Positions 54,484 through 63,242 are shown, counted from the first letter of the stretch. The stretch is 64,000 nt of DNA from Paenibacillus selenitireducens (GCF_002021565.1 NZ_MSZX01000004.1:27-64026), one strand, 5' to 3'. Made by a program: numbers and translations. Notes: generated by a model from the sequence alone, not told the origin.

Positions 54484-55896
54484 TTGAAACCGAACGCGCC
54501 TTTATTGTTGACCGATGAGCAAATGAGCAAATTCATTACGGAAGGCTTTTTAATTCTGCAAACTGACTTCTCCGAAGACTTCCATGCAAGATTGAATGAT
54601 CAATTAAACCACGTATATGAGCAAGAAGGAAATCCGGGGAATAACTTGCTTCCGCGAATCCGCGAAGTACAACAAATATTCGATCATCCCGTTGTGACGG
54701 GTGCGCTTACCAGCGTCCTTGGACCTAACTATATGATGCACGCGCATCGGCATGGTCATTATAATGAACAGAAAATTGCCGGTGGATGGCATAAAGATAG
54801 TTACTGGGGATATGACAAAATGCGAAACCACCATCCATGGTGGGCTATGATCATGTATTTCCCGCAAGCAACGCCGAAGGAATTGGGTCCAACAGGTGTA
54901 TTGCCAGGAACGCAAAACCATCAAACCCGTACGTTCGTACCTGACGAGATGCCGGAAGAGGCCTTGGCCAGTGGTGAAGCAGGAACCTTCGCGTTGATCC
55001 ATTACGACATTTGGCATCGCTCGACGCCTAATGTTCTTGGTAAGCCCCGGTATATGTTGAAGTTCGAATTCATGCGGACGGAAGCCCCGATGCTGCCAAG
55101 TTGGGATAACCAAGTAACCGAGTGGAGCAAACCGGCATCGTATACCACGCCAATTGCTGAGCATGAGACCCTGTGGGAGGAAACGTGGAACTGGTTGTCT
55201 GGTCGGTTAGGAAGTCTGGCGAAGACAGGGTCTGGTGAGCCATCCGTTGTGGATGCACTCGCACAGCAGTTAACTTCTGACTTCGAGCCTGACGCCTTGA
55301 ATGCAGCTTATGAACTGGCTCGCCATGGCAATGCAGGGGTGAATGTACTCATGCAAGCGCTGCTTGATGGCGATGAGAACGCTTCACGTACCGCTGCCTA
55401 CGGCTTGTCCGTCGCGGGTCCGGATGCCGTACCAGCATTGCTAAGTGCATTAGATGATGAGATCCCGGCTACATTGGTTCGTACGATCTTTGCTTTAAGT
55501 GAACAGCAGCAGCATGCCGCTGTGGCGGTACCCCGTCTAACGGAGCTATTGAGCTTTCCTGAGGATCGCGTCCGTCAGGCCGTTTCAGAGGCTTTGGGGT
55601 TAATCGGGTCTCCATCCGATCAAGTGGTGTCTGCTTTGATTCAATGCCTGCAAGATAGCGATGTGCAAGTCCGATTTACGGCAGGCCTAGCCTTGTCACG
55701 GATTGGAGCTTCGGCAGATGCAGCCGTTCCTCAGCTTGAAATTGCGCTTGAAGATGACAATCGCTACGTCCGCGCACATGCGGCAGAAGCGCTTCGTTAT
55801 ATTGGTTCGGAACGGGCGAAGGATATACTCATCGACTCCTTATTCCAGTCCCGGTGGTGTTCGACGACAACGCCTGCCAGTACTTTTTATCCTTGA
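54484..55896 (+). CDS. PhyH-type dioxygenase fused to HEAT repeats
   Basis: The 470-residue protein starts with a TTG after gaggagg. Residues about 10-200 form a phytanoyl-CoA dioxygenase domain: the iron facial triad is visible as His103 and Asp105 in GWHKDSYWG and His178 in DIWHRSTPN, with Arg189 in GKPRYMLKFEFM for 2-oxoglutarate. Residues about 250-440 hold at least four HEAT-type repeats (for example VPALLSALDDEIPATLVRTI, VRQAVSEALGLIGS, VRFTAGLALSRIGA). HEAT repeats suggest a protein scaffold or substrate-recruiting role. There is no signal peptide. The substrate is unknown. It is convergent with an AraC gene. Confidence 0.88.
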   Translation: MKPNAPLLLTDEQMSKFITEGFLILQTDFSEDFHARLNDQLNHVYEQEGNPGNNLLPRIREVQQIFDHPVVTGALTSVLGPNYMMHAHRHGHYNEQKIAGGWHKDSYWGYDKMRNHHPWWAMIMYFPQATPKELGPTGVLPGTQNHQTRTFVPDEMPEEALASGEAGTFALIHYDIWHRSTPNVLGKPRYMLKFEFMRTEAPMLPSWDNQVTEWSKPASYTTPIAEHETLWEETWNWLSGRLGSLAKTGSGEPSVVDALAQQLTSDFEPDALNAAYELARHGNAGVNVLMQALLDGDENASRTAAYGLSVAGPDAVPALLSALDDEIPATLVRTIFALSEQQQHAAVAVPRLTELLSFPEDRVRQAVSEALGLIGSPSDQVVSALIQCLQDSDVQVRFTAGLALSRIGASADAAVPQLEIALEDDNRYVRAHAAEALRYIGSERAKDILIDSLFQSRWCSTTTPASTFYP

Positions 55897-55913
55897 TCAT
55901 TACATTCATATGC

Positions 55914-55951
55914 AAAAGGCAGTGGTGCTTATATCGCACCACTGCCTTTTT
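55914..55951. terminator. Bidirectional terminator between the dioxygenase and AraC genes
   Basis: The stem aaaaggcagtggtgc (55914-55928) pairs with gcaccactgcctttt (55936-55950), flanked by A and T runs that serve both strands. Confidence 0.9.
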
Positions 55952-55963
55952 TGGATTCGGTTA

Positions 55964-56836
55964 TTATTTTTGCATAGGTCCTGTCTGACTGTTCAACATA
56001 TATTCCCGGTATGCTGAGGGAGAATAGCCTGTGTACTCTTTGAACATCCGGGAGAAATAGGATAATTCGATCCCGACCGTTTCCGCGATTTCAGTGATCC
56101 CTAGATTCGTGAAATTAAGTAATTGGGCAGCCTTCTCTAATCGCAATCGGTTGATATATTGAATAGGGGATTGCCCTGTGACTTGTTTGAAGGTTTGAAT
56201 AAAATAGTTCGGTTGGAGATGAACGATTCTAGCTAATTCCTCAATACTGAATGTCGAAGATAGATGATCCTCAATGTGTCGAATGACACGGCTCATTTTC
56301 TCGAAACTGGGAGATTTGGAGGTATTCACTTGAATCCGTGGGCTTTGATCCAAAAACATCGAGATGATCTCTAGCAGCGCTGATCGCACTCGAAATGCCG
56401 CGGATAAACCTTCGGCGTACTGGAAGCGGATCAATCGATCGAATTGCTTGCGCAGCTCATCGTCTTCGTCCACATTCACGAAGAGAGGCGTGCGCAGCAG
56501 GTCAAACAGATGCTGATTGCCCACCTTTGCGCTGAAATGACACCAATACTTCCCAAAGGTTGGTGCGTCAGGGATGGTGCCGTAGCTTTGCAAGGTCCCA
56601 GCAGGCAAGAGAATGAGCTGTCCCGGCTGCGACACATGTCGCTCCTCCCCCACTTGGACGAATCCTTCCCCTTCGACAATGTAATAGAGCTTGTTAAATT
56701 CAGGAATGTAATTGGTATCATGCCAGTCTTCCGGTACCTTCGTATAGGCCGCAATCGACAAATCTAACTGCACGTTGGCCAGGTGCTGCTGCCAATAAAC
56801 GGAGTTGAAGCGATTATGTACATTCATGTCATTCAT
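55964..56836 (-). CDS. AraC-family regulator with cupin-type sensing domain
   Basis: The protein of about 290 residues has an N-terminal cupin-like sugar-sensing domain (FNKLYYIVEGEGFVQVG, SQPGQLILLPAGTLQSYG) and two C-terminal helix-turn-helix units (IEELARIVHLQPNYFIQTF, ITEIAETVGIELSYFSRMFK). Start ATG at 56836 is chosen for an aaaggaac site; the frame extends upstream to 56878. It is typical of regulators of nearby carbon-use genes, but the neighbouring dioxygenase is convergent, so its target is not evident. Confidence 0.9.
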   Translation of the reverse strand: MNDMNVHNRFNSVYWQQHLANVQLDLSIAAYTKVPEDWHDTNYIPEFNKLYYIVEGEGFVQVGEERHVSQPGQLILLPAGTLQSYGTIPDAPTFGKYWCHFSAKVGNQHLFDLLRTPLFVNVDEDDELRKQFDRLIRFQYAEGLSAAFRVRSALLEIISMFLDQSPRIQVNTSKSPSFEKMSRVIRHIEDHLSSTFSIEELARIVHLQPNYFIQTFKQVTGQSPIQYINRLRLEKAAQLLNFTNLGITEIAETVGIELSYFSRMFKEYTGYSPSAYREYMLNSQTGPMQK

Positions 56837-56914
56837 AGGATTTAGGTTCCTTTTGGGATAATAGATTGACGTGCCCATAGTGTAGCATACTTCCCACAGG
56901 AAAGGAGGGCTTGA

Positions 56915-57121
56915 TGCGAAAAAAGATTACTCCTTTCGGGCTTCGGGGAAAACGATGGCAACCGATCACACATCGAAGACGAGATTGCCCTAATTCCGGA
57001 TGAAGCAACCATTCGAGGGTATCTGGAAAAAGTAGGCGGCAAGACGACGCCGGAAGAGCTCGGCGTGAATTCGGAGTTGCTTGCGAGAAGCATACGCGAG
57101 GCGCATAAATTCCTGTTATAG
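56915..57121 (+). pseudogene. C-terminal remnant, sn-glycerol-1-phosphate dehydrogenase (AraM/EgsA)-like
   Basis: The plus-strand frame ends EDEIALIPDEATIRGYLEKV then GGKTTPEELGVNSELLARSI and a stop, resembling the end of AraM/EgsA-type iron-containing dehydrogenases (pattern TTPEELGxxxELL). Only about 68 residues remain, and no start or ribosome site precedes them in frame. An ATG at 56914 with a strong aaaggagggc site opens a different frame that stops after 29 residues, so it does not rescue the gene. Confidence 0.55.
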
Positions 57122-57237
57122 TTTGATAACCTTTGTCGAAGCTATTGAAATGAGCAGCAATCTTGATTATTTTATGCTTAAGGCGATGATGCAGTTATCT
57201 AGCGATTCTGCCTATAAGCGTGTAACCGGACGTAGGC

Positions 57238-57284
57238 GGGCACGAGCTTAAAGAGGAGACTCTTTTTGTTCGTGTTCTTTTTTA
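57238..57284 (+). terminator. Two-tier terminator hairpin before the GH84 gene
   Basis: An inner stem, aaagag with ctcttt, sits inside an outer stem, cacgagc with gttcgtg, and a T run follows. It ends the transcript carrying the dehydrogenase remnant. Confidence 0.7.
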
Positions 57285-57390
57285 CGTTAAGGGAATTCTG
57301 AAGAAGGAGGGACATTAGAGAGAGATAGATACATACGAGTGTAGAGTGCAGCAGAAACCCATAATTCTAATGAAGAAAGGTGCCGTGCTC

Positions 57391-59847
57391 ATGAACTTTA
57401 TAACCTCGGTAAGGCAGCGTACACGTTGGCTCCTAACAGTCACTTTGACGCTTGCATTAGCTATACCTATGCTTGCTTCGCCATCCTCGGTGTCTGCGAG
57501 TGCATCACAGACGGAAGTTCCGCCAATATCTCCTGTTCCGCAATCGCTTCAATCAGCGGGTGGCAGCATCGCGATTCCGTCGGAGGTTGGCGTAGTGACA
57601 GGAGCAACGACGGATGAGCCAGCGATCCAAGCCGTCGAAGCGATCCTTCAACAAGCTGGCGTCCAGACGATTAAGCGGATACAGGATAATGAAATACCTA
57701 CCGCTCCTTTGAACGTATGGATCGGCGGTCCGACTGAGAATCAAAGTTCAGCTGCTGCTCTCCAAGCCCTGGGGGTTACGGGTTTGAATGACTTACCGCA
57801 GGATGGTTACATCTTAGCTTCCGGAACGGATGCCCAGGGGAAGAAAGAGATTGTTCTCGCTGGTACGACGCCTACAGGTACATTCTATGCTGCTCAGACT
57901 CTTCGTCAATTGCTGATGTCTGAAAGTGGACACAAGCAGATTCCTGCCGTAACGGTCAAGGATTGGCCGAAAATGACATGGCGCGGTTCGATTGAAGGAT
58001 TCTACGGTGATCCGTGGTCCCATCAAGACCGTCTGCGTCAGCTGGATTTTTATGGTGAACAGAAAATGAATATGTATATTTACGCACCGAAGGACGACCC
58101 GTACCACCGCGATCAGTGGAGAGATCCGTATCCTGCGGATAAAGTGAACGAAATTAAGGAGCTCGTAACGAAAGCGAAGCAGAATCATGTGGAGCTGGTA
58201 TTTGCGATTTCACCGGGGAATACGGTCTGTTTCTCGGATGATGTTGATTTCCAAGCCTTAATGAAGAAAGCGCAAGCAATGTGGGATATTGGGGTTCGAT
58301 CCTATGCAATCTTCTTGGATGATATTAACAAGACATTGCGCTGCAATGCGGATAAAACCAAATTCAACAGTGATACGAATCCGGTTGCTGCTGCGCAAGC
58401 CTTTTTGCTGAATCGGTTCAAAACCGAATTTATTGACACACACGCGGGTGCCCATCGTTTGATTACGGTGCCGACGGATTATGCCAACATCACGACGACG
58501 GCGTATATCAGCCGATTCGCTGCGTTGGTGGATCCGAGTATTATCGTTCAGTGGACGGGGGCGGCTGTCGTTCCTGCCGGTATTTCGGCTTCGGATGCCG
58601 ATAAAGCAAACGCAATATACAAGCATGATCTGCTAATCTGGGATAACTTCCCAGTGAACGACTATGCGCGCGACAAGCTGTATCTCGGGCCGTTATACAA
58701 TCGGGATCCGGGTCTTGCCGACCATGGCATTATCGGGTTGACATCAAATCCGATGAATGAAGCAGAAGCATCGAAGATTTCGTTATTTACAATCGCGGAT
58801 TACTTGTGGAACCCGCAGGCTTATAATCCGGAGACGTCTTGGCAGCTCAGTATTCAGCGATTTGGCGGGGCCGCGGCCGATGCGCTGCAAATTTTCGCAG
58901 AGAATAACTACTCTTCTCCGCTGAATGCCAAAGAGTCCCTGACCATTCAACCTCTGATCGGCAACTTCTGGACCGCATTTGTCGGCGGAGGCAATGTCAC
59001 GAATGCAGCCATGCCGCTCACAGACGCATTTGCGAAGCTTCAACAGGCCCCCGGCATATTGCGCAGCCAGTTGAATAATGCCGGCTTTATTGAAGAAACG
59101 GCGGAATATCTGAATAAGTATGAATGGTACGGGAAAGCCGGTAAAGAAGCTGTACAAATGCTGCAAGCTCAGAAACGTAACAACAAACAGCAAGCTGCCG
59201 AACACCGGAGTGCGCTGCTCGATGCCAAGACGCATATTCAAGCCATCACAAAAGCGAAGTCCAACCAAGTGTTTGAGGACTTCTTCGCACGAGCCATTCG
59301 GGAGAATGATGTATGGTTAGGGAGCGATTCGTCCGTTCCGTTCCCGATCACAACGATGGGAACCTATCAGAACAATACGCCGGACCGGATGCTGGATGGT
59401 AATTTGAATACGTATTTCTGGAGCAATAACTCACCGGCCATTGGCGATGTCATCGGTGTGGACTTGAATGAAATTCGGAAGGTGTCCAATATCCAAGTTC
59501 TTATGGGTAAAAGCGGCAGTCTTTCGGATTTTATACATCATGGCGTGCTTGAGATTTCAGTAGACGGCGCGAATTGGACGAAGATCGCGAACCTGGAGGA
59601 GCAACCTGAAATCAATGCCGCGGTAGATCAACAACTTGCGCGCTTTGTCCGCATTCGGGTGACGGATACGCAGACGTTCTGGGTGATAGTGAGAGAGTTC
59701 AAAGTCACTTCGCAGCGGATTCCGAAGGAGCCTACGGCTGTATTGTCTGGCGATGATTTCGTTCAAGCTAATCAATCTTTTACGCTGCAGCGGCGTCAAC
59801 CATGTTACACAGGCTGTATATGCCGAGGATATGACCCTGACCTATGA
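57391..59847 (+). CDS. Secreted GH84 beta-N-acetylglucosaminidase, upstream part of a frameshifted gene
   Basis: The signal peptide (RWLLTVTLTLALAIPMLA, cleavage about ASPSSVSA) is followed by a GH20b-like N-terminal domain (about 30-180) and a GH84 barrel. The barrel contains GSIEGFYGDPWSHQDRLRQ and the catalytic Asp-Asp pair (residues 310-311 in AIFLDDINK), which works by substrate-assisted catalysis through the acetamido group. A helical region and an F5/8-type CBM32 domain (about 650-780, with MLDGNLNTYFWSNN) follow. The frame then ends in junk after QANQSFTLQ because of one extra base at about 59788. The catalytic part is complete and could still be secreted. ATG 57391 is preferred over 57370. 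Confidence 0.9.
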   Translation: MNFITSVRQRTRWLLTVTLTLALAIPMLASPSSVSASASQTEVPPISPVPQSLQSAGGSIAIPSEVGVVTGATTDEPAIQAVEAILQQAGVQTIKRIQDNEIPTAPLNVWIGGPTENQSSAAALQALGVTGLNDLPQDGYILASGTDAQGKKEIVLAGTTPTGTFYAAQTLRQLLMSESGHKQIPAVTVKDWPKMTWRGSIEGFYGDPWSHQDRLRQLDFYGEQKMNMYIYAPKDDPYHRDQWRDPYPADKVNEIKELVTKAKQNHVELVFAISPGNTVCFSDDVDFQALMKKAQAMWDIGVRSYAIFLDDINKTLRCNADKTKFNSDTNPVAAAQAFLLNRFKTEFIDTHAGAHRLITVPTDYANITTTAYISRFAALVDPSIIVQWTGAAVVPAGISASDADKANAIYKHDLLIWDNFPVNDYARDKLYLGPLYNRDPGLADHGIIGLTSNPMNEAEASKISLFTIADYLWNPQAYNPETSWQLSIQRFGGAAADALQIFAENNYSSPLNAKESLTIQPLIGNFWTAFVGGGNVTNAAMPLTDAFAKLQQAPGILRSQLNNAGFIEETAEYLNKYEWYGKAGKEAVQMLQAQKRNNKQQAAEHRSALLDAKTHIQAITKAKSNQVFEDFFARAIRENDVWLGSDSSVPFPITTMGTYQNNTPDRMLDGNLNTYFWSNNSPAIGDVIGVDLNEIRKVSNIQVLMGKSGSLSDFIHHGVLEISVDGANWTKIANLEEQPEINAAVDQQLARFVRIRVTDTQTFWVIVREFKVTSQRIPKEPTAVLSGDDFVQANQSFTLQRRQPCYTGCICRGYDPDL

Positions 59848-60553
59848 TGCGAATCTGGTGGAATTCGTGTCTGCGAAGTCACTGGATGAAGGCGTCCATT
59901 TGTTGAACATAGGTAAGGAAACGGCAGGAAAGCTGCGGTTGATCGCCGCAAGCGAAGGTGCTGAACATAGCATTACAGGAGACCGGGAATTGTTTGAACT
60001 CACCTTCAAAGCAAAGCCCGTATCTCAAGGGACAGAAGGCAAGATTGCGGTTGAAGAAGCTGTTCTGGCAGATAGCAACGGAATGGAATCGAAGACTACG
60101 GTTACATCCATGAGCATCTACGTGAATGTCAATACGGATAAGACGGCGTTGAATAACCTTATTCGCGAGGCACAGAACGTTCATGATGGAGCCACAGAAG
60201 GTACGCAGATCGGTCAGTATCCGGTAGGCTCAAAGCAAATTCTGTTGTCAGCTATTCAAAAAGCTTCGAGTGTTGCGAACAAAAACCAAGCGACGCAAGC
60301 CCAAGTGGATGGTGCTGTAGCTGCGTTGCAACAAGCATTGAATACATTCAAGGCTTCCGTCAATACCACGATTCCTGGAGATTTAAATGGAGATGGCAAA
60401 ATAACGATTGGGGATCTTGCTATCGTCGCTGTGCATTATGGTAAAACGTCTGCGAGCCCAGATTGGGAACTAGCGAAAAAAGCAGATATTAACGGAGATG
60501 GCGTCATTGACGTAAAAGATCTTGCAGCGATTGCGACGAAGATTATCGGATAG
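59789..60553 (+). pseudogene. Downstream part of the GH84 gene: cohesin-like, FIVAR and dockerin modules
   Basis: After removing the extra C at 59788 the frame continues SGVNHVTQAVYAEDMTLTYD, a cohesin-like or cohesin-fold module (about 95 residues), then a FIVAR three-helix module (LIREAQNVHDG, AVAALQQALNTF) and a dockerin I pair of calcium-binding loops (GDLNGDGKITIGDLA and ADINGDGVIDVKDLA). There is no start codon or ribosome site for this part alone, so it is normally silent unless the frame is corrected. Combined with the upstream part the protein would be about 1054 residues. Confidence 0.8.
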
Positions 60554-60581
60554 TTCAGATGGATATGAAGATAGGGGGAGC

Positions 60582-60737
60582 GTGTTCAAGGTTCGGAATT
60601 ATTACCCGGGACATAAACTCCTAGTTGATGTGCCTATTCGCATTCAAGTAATGAATGTGAATGAACATGATGATTTGTCATTGCTCGTTACGCCAGACGA
60701 ATTACAGGACTTATCGGGGCAGGAAATGATAGCATGA
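60582..60737 (+). CDS. Possible 51-residue protein of unknown function
   Basis: The frame starts at GTG 60582, shortly after agggggagc, and encodes a compact polar protein (RNYYPGHKLLVDVPIRIQVM then NVNEHDDLSLLVTPDELQD). It ends two bases before a strong terminator. No family is recognised and codon content looks ordinary. It could be a real small gene or a remnant. Confidence 0.4.
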   Translation: MFKVRNYYPGHKLLVDVPIRIQVMNVNEHDDLSLLVTPDELQDLSGQEMIA

Positions 60738-60738
60738 G

Positions 60739-60785
60739 AAAAGCCGCTATATACGCAGCATAGGTGCTGATATATAGCGGCTTTT
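60739..60785. terminator. Bidirectional terminator before the nitroreductase gene
   Basis: The stem aaaagccgctatata (60739-60753) pairs with tatatagcggctttt (60771-60785), flanked by A and T runs. It serves both the plus-strand small ORF and the minus-strand nitroreductase. Confidence 0.9.
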
Positions 60786-60795
60786 ACGTATCGTA

Positions 60796-61395
60796 TTAGT
60801 TGAAAAATTTAACGCGATCTTCTAGTGCTTGGAATTGTTTCTCGCCATTCTCGCCGACTGGGTTACCGAATGGAAGTTGAGCAACCAATTGCCAGCTTGC
60901 AGGAATGTTCCATTCTTTTGTCACTTGCTCGTCGATCAATGGGTTGTAATGCTGCAAGGAAGCGCCAAGGCCTTCTGCTTCAAGCGATGTCCAGATCACG
61001 AATTGCAGCATCCCGTTGGATTGTTGGGACCATACTGGGAAACGATCTGCATAGGTTGCAAAGTTAGCTTGCAAGCTCTCGACAACCGCGTTGTCTTCGA
61101 AGAACAATACCGTACCGTAACCGCTGCGGAATGATTCCATTTTTTGAGCCGTTGGCTCAAATTGGTCGGCAGGAACGATTTGGCGAAGTGTTTCTGTCGT
61201 TAAATCCCACAATTTATTGTGCTGTTCGTTCAATAGAACAACGACGCGTGCGCTTTGGGAATTGAACGATGATGGTGTATGTTTGACGGCGAAATTCACG
61301 ATTTCTTGGATTTTCTCGTCAGATACTTTCACGTCTTTGTTAATTCCGTATACGGAACGTCTACCTTCGATTGCGCTGTATAATGTTGTTGTCAT
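60796..61395 (-). CDS. Nitroreductase family protein (FMN-dependent)
   Basis: The protein of about 199 residues shows the nitroreductase pattern: AIEGRRSVYGINKDVKVSDEK near the N-terminus, HTPSSFNSQSARVVVLL (FMN phosphate site) and GLGASLQHYNPLIDEQV. These enzymes use NAD(P)H to reduce nitro groups, quinones or flavins and act as dimers. ATG at 61395 follows ggagagga on the minus strand; the frame also has a TTG at 61404. The promoter (TTGACT, 17-base spacer, TATACT) is strong. Confidence 0.9.
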   Translation of the reverse strand: MTTTLYSAIEGRRSVYGINKDVKVSDEKIQEIVNFAVKHTPSSFNSQSARVVVLLNEQHNKLWDLTTETLRQIVPADQFEPTAQKMESFRSGYGTVLFFEDNAVVESLQANFATYADRFPVWSQQSNGMLQFVIWTSLEAEGLGASLQHYNPLIDEQVTKEWNIPASWQLVAQLPFGNPVGENGEKQFQALEDRVKFFN

Positions 61396-61450
61396 GATTA
61401 TCAATCCTCTCCGTGTGAAAAAAATAAATATGATGAATATCTATGGACTT

Positions 61451-61479
61451 AGTATAGTTACAAACAAAATTAAAGTCAA
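61451..61479 (-). promoter_or_regulatory. Strong sigma-A-type promoter of the nitroreductase gene
   Basis: On the minus strand, TTGACT (61479-61474), a 17-base spacer and TATACT (61456-61451) match the vegetative promoter consensus closely. Surrounding A/T-rich dyads may host a redox regulator, but none is evident. Confidence 0.7.
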
Positions 61480-61612
61480 TAACCTAAATTGGATTAATTA
61501 CAAAAATAAATATAATTCCGATTGTTTGTCCATAATTTGTTCACACCTTTTTGATATGCTGTTAGGGATCCAAAAAGGGATCAAACAGATATTTTATGAA
61601 GAGGTGAAGACA

Positions 61613-62299
61613 GTGAGTCGGCAAGGAACACGAGTGATCGGATGGATCTGTACATTCATGATCGTCCTAGGTCTTACGACAGCTTGCAGCTCGAATGCAG
61701 GGAATGATGGGACCTCCCAAGCGGTTGGCGCACAAAACGAGGGTACAGACACTGGGATGGGACGACAAGGTATGATGCAAATGCAAAATGCCCCCGACCA
61801 GCCGGATCGTCAAATGGATTTCATGGCGAAAGTTGTTGCGATTGAAGGTACGAAAGTGACGATACAGAAAGCAAATTTCCAACCGGGGCAGGGTGGAGAA
61901 CGTGCGAGACAAAGTCAGGGCGATGGAAACAAACCATCGAACCAAACGGGGAATGAACAGTCTGCCTCAGCTACTTCTGGCGACCAACCAGCACCGAATG
62001 ATATGAAGGAAGGCGAAGGCGACGGCAGCGAGAAGCAAGGACAACGCAGTCGGGGGATGGGCGGCGGTATGACGTTTGAGGAAGACACGAGTGTCATTCA
62101 AATTGCGGCAGATACGCCAATCTATACGATGACGCGCCAAGATGAGAAGATGGCGTACGAGAAAATCCAAGCGAATGATCTGAAAGCAGACGAGATGATC
62201 ACCGTGTGGTTGAAATCGGGAACAACGGACCAAGCCGAATATGTTGTTATTCGCGGAGAATTCGGACCTAGAGAGGATCAAGCCACTGGAACCAACTAA
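61613..62299 (+). CDS. Putative lipoprotein of unknown function
   Basis: The protein of about 228 residues starts with GTG 61613 after gaagaggtg. The signal peptide ends in lipobox LTTAC (Cys24 region). A Gly/Met/Gln/Asp-rich low-complexity region (about 45-65) leads into MDFMAKVVAIEGTKVTIQKA, then a second disordered stretch with GEGDGSEKQGQ, then a C-terminal strand-rich part with IQIAADTPIYTMT and KADEMITVWLKSG. The paired KVVAIEGTKVTI and TVWLKSG strands look like an OB-fold-type domain split by a disordered insert. Function not known. It is divergent from the nitroreductase gene. Confidence 0.75.
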   Translation: MSRQGTRVIGWICTFMIVLGLTTACSSNAGNDGTSQAVGAQNEGTDTGMGRQGMMQMQNAPDQPDRQMDFMAKVVAIEGTKVTIQKANFQPGQGGERARQSQGDGNKPSNQTGNEQSASATSGDQPAPNDMKEGEGDGSEKQGQRSRGMGGGMTFEEDTSVIQIAADTPIYTMTRQDEKMAYEKIQANDLKADEMITVWLKSGTTDQAEYVVIRGEFGPREDQATGTN

Positions 62300-62401
62300 A
62301 AGTAAGGAATAGTATGACTATGGCTCCACTTTCTTCGGGAGGTGGGGTCTTGTTTGTTGCTGCATTTGTAAATCATGGTAAATTTAGTGTTTTGCAAAAA
62401 T

Positions 62402-62584
62402 CCTGGGAGAGATGTCGCTTGTGACAGCTACCATCGCTAGGAAGAAGACGTGACGCTGATGAAAGAGCTAGGTATCCAAACCTATCGCTTCTCTGTGGCG
62501 TGGCCACGCATCTTGGGTGGTGAAGCGATTCAAGACGGAGCGTGGTTCAGAGAAACGTATGATTTCTTCAGCTTGCCGCTGTAG
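62402..62584 (+). pseudogene. Remnant of a GH1 beta-glucosidase
   Basis: A short frame reads DVACDSYHR, an in-frame TAG stop at 62438-62440, EEDVTLMKELGIQTYRFSVA then WPRILGG, which is the start-proximal region of GH1 enzymes. The rest (about 400 residues) is missing, and the sequence after WPRI is unrelated. A premature stop, no start codon, and truncation make this a dead fragment. Confidence 0.65.
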
Positions 62585-62628
62585 TCGTTGTTCTTTTAGA
62601 CGTTCTAGAATTAACTTTTCAAGAGATA

Positions 62629-62901
62629 GCCGAAATCAAATTAGGGTGCAGCGAACGGAGCGAGAAATGAACGGACACAGTAGACCTTAATGATGCCAAA
62701 AGCACTCAAAATGCAGGGTGAACGGACACAGCAGCTCTTATCATGCTAAACATAAGCTATATACTCATGATCCGAATGGAATAAGTGTATCTGTGTCCGC
62801 AACAACGGCTAATCTAAGAGCATAGCAAACAATAAGGTCTCTCATGTCCGTTTCACACAAAGAGCTTATAAAATTGTCAAAATTTCGTATCTACGACAGC
62901 T
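62629..62901 (-). repeat. 273-base intergenic repeat, copy B (inverted)
   Basis: This is the reverse-complement partner of 46181-46454, sharing the same outer ends (gccgaaatcaaatt and atttcgtatctacgacagct) and the same four CGGACAC-type units. Differences between the copies are scattered substitutions and small indels. It lies beside a GH1 remnant. The 16.2 kb between the copies could in principle invert by recombination. Confidence 0.85.
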
Positions 62902-62962
62902 ATTACGCAAAACACCAACCCATCTCCCCTATCCATCAACGTATAGGTTCACTCAATAAAGG

Positions 62963-62991
62963 ACCGTCGGGTGATCACCTGACGGTTTTTC
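62963..62991 (+). terminator. Terminator-like hairpin upstream of the aldo/keto reductase
   Basis: A long imperfect stem, accgtcgggtga with tcacctgacggt (62963-62986), is followed by Ts. No gene ends directly before it. Confidence 0.75.
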
Positions 62992-63242
62992 TCATGTGTG
63001 TGTGGGAAGTTTGATCGTTTAGAAACATTTTTTTGTTAACATCTAACGTGTTGCTTGTAAGTAGTGTGTTGCCTGCTACCATGATGCTGAAATATCAGCA
63101 ATTTCTTCGCCCCTCTTCCGTTAGCCTTCACGGGTGTTTCTATGGTACGCTTAGGGTGGAAAGTACTTGCTGGGTGTCAACGCAGGTTGAATGCATTTTG
63201 ATGCTTGGACATCAACTTAATTACGGATGAAGGAGTGATTCC

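Noticed and set aside
54604-55164. 186-residue minus-strand open frame inside the dioxygenase gene
   Set aside because: The dioxygenase frame has intact catalytic motifs; the antisense frame shows none.
57150-57251. 33-codon frame MSSNLDYFMLK... before the two-tier terminator
   Set aside because: No ribosome site and no similarity; the start resembles the HD-GYP start (MSSNL) only over a few residues.
59753-60553. Downstream GH84 piece considered as an independent dockerin protein
   Set aside because: It has no signal peptide, no ribosome site and starts mid-domain; the one-base frame repair explains it better.
63033-63230. 65-residue plus-strand open frame before the aldo/keto reductase
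   Set aside because: No ribosome site, no recognisable motif, Ser/Cys-rich composition; likely chance.
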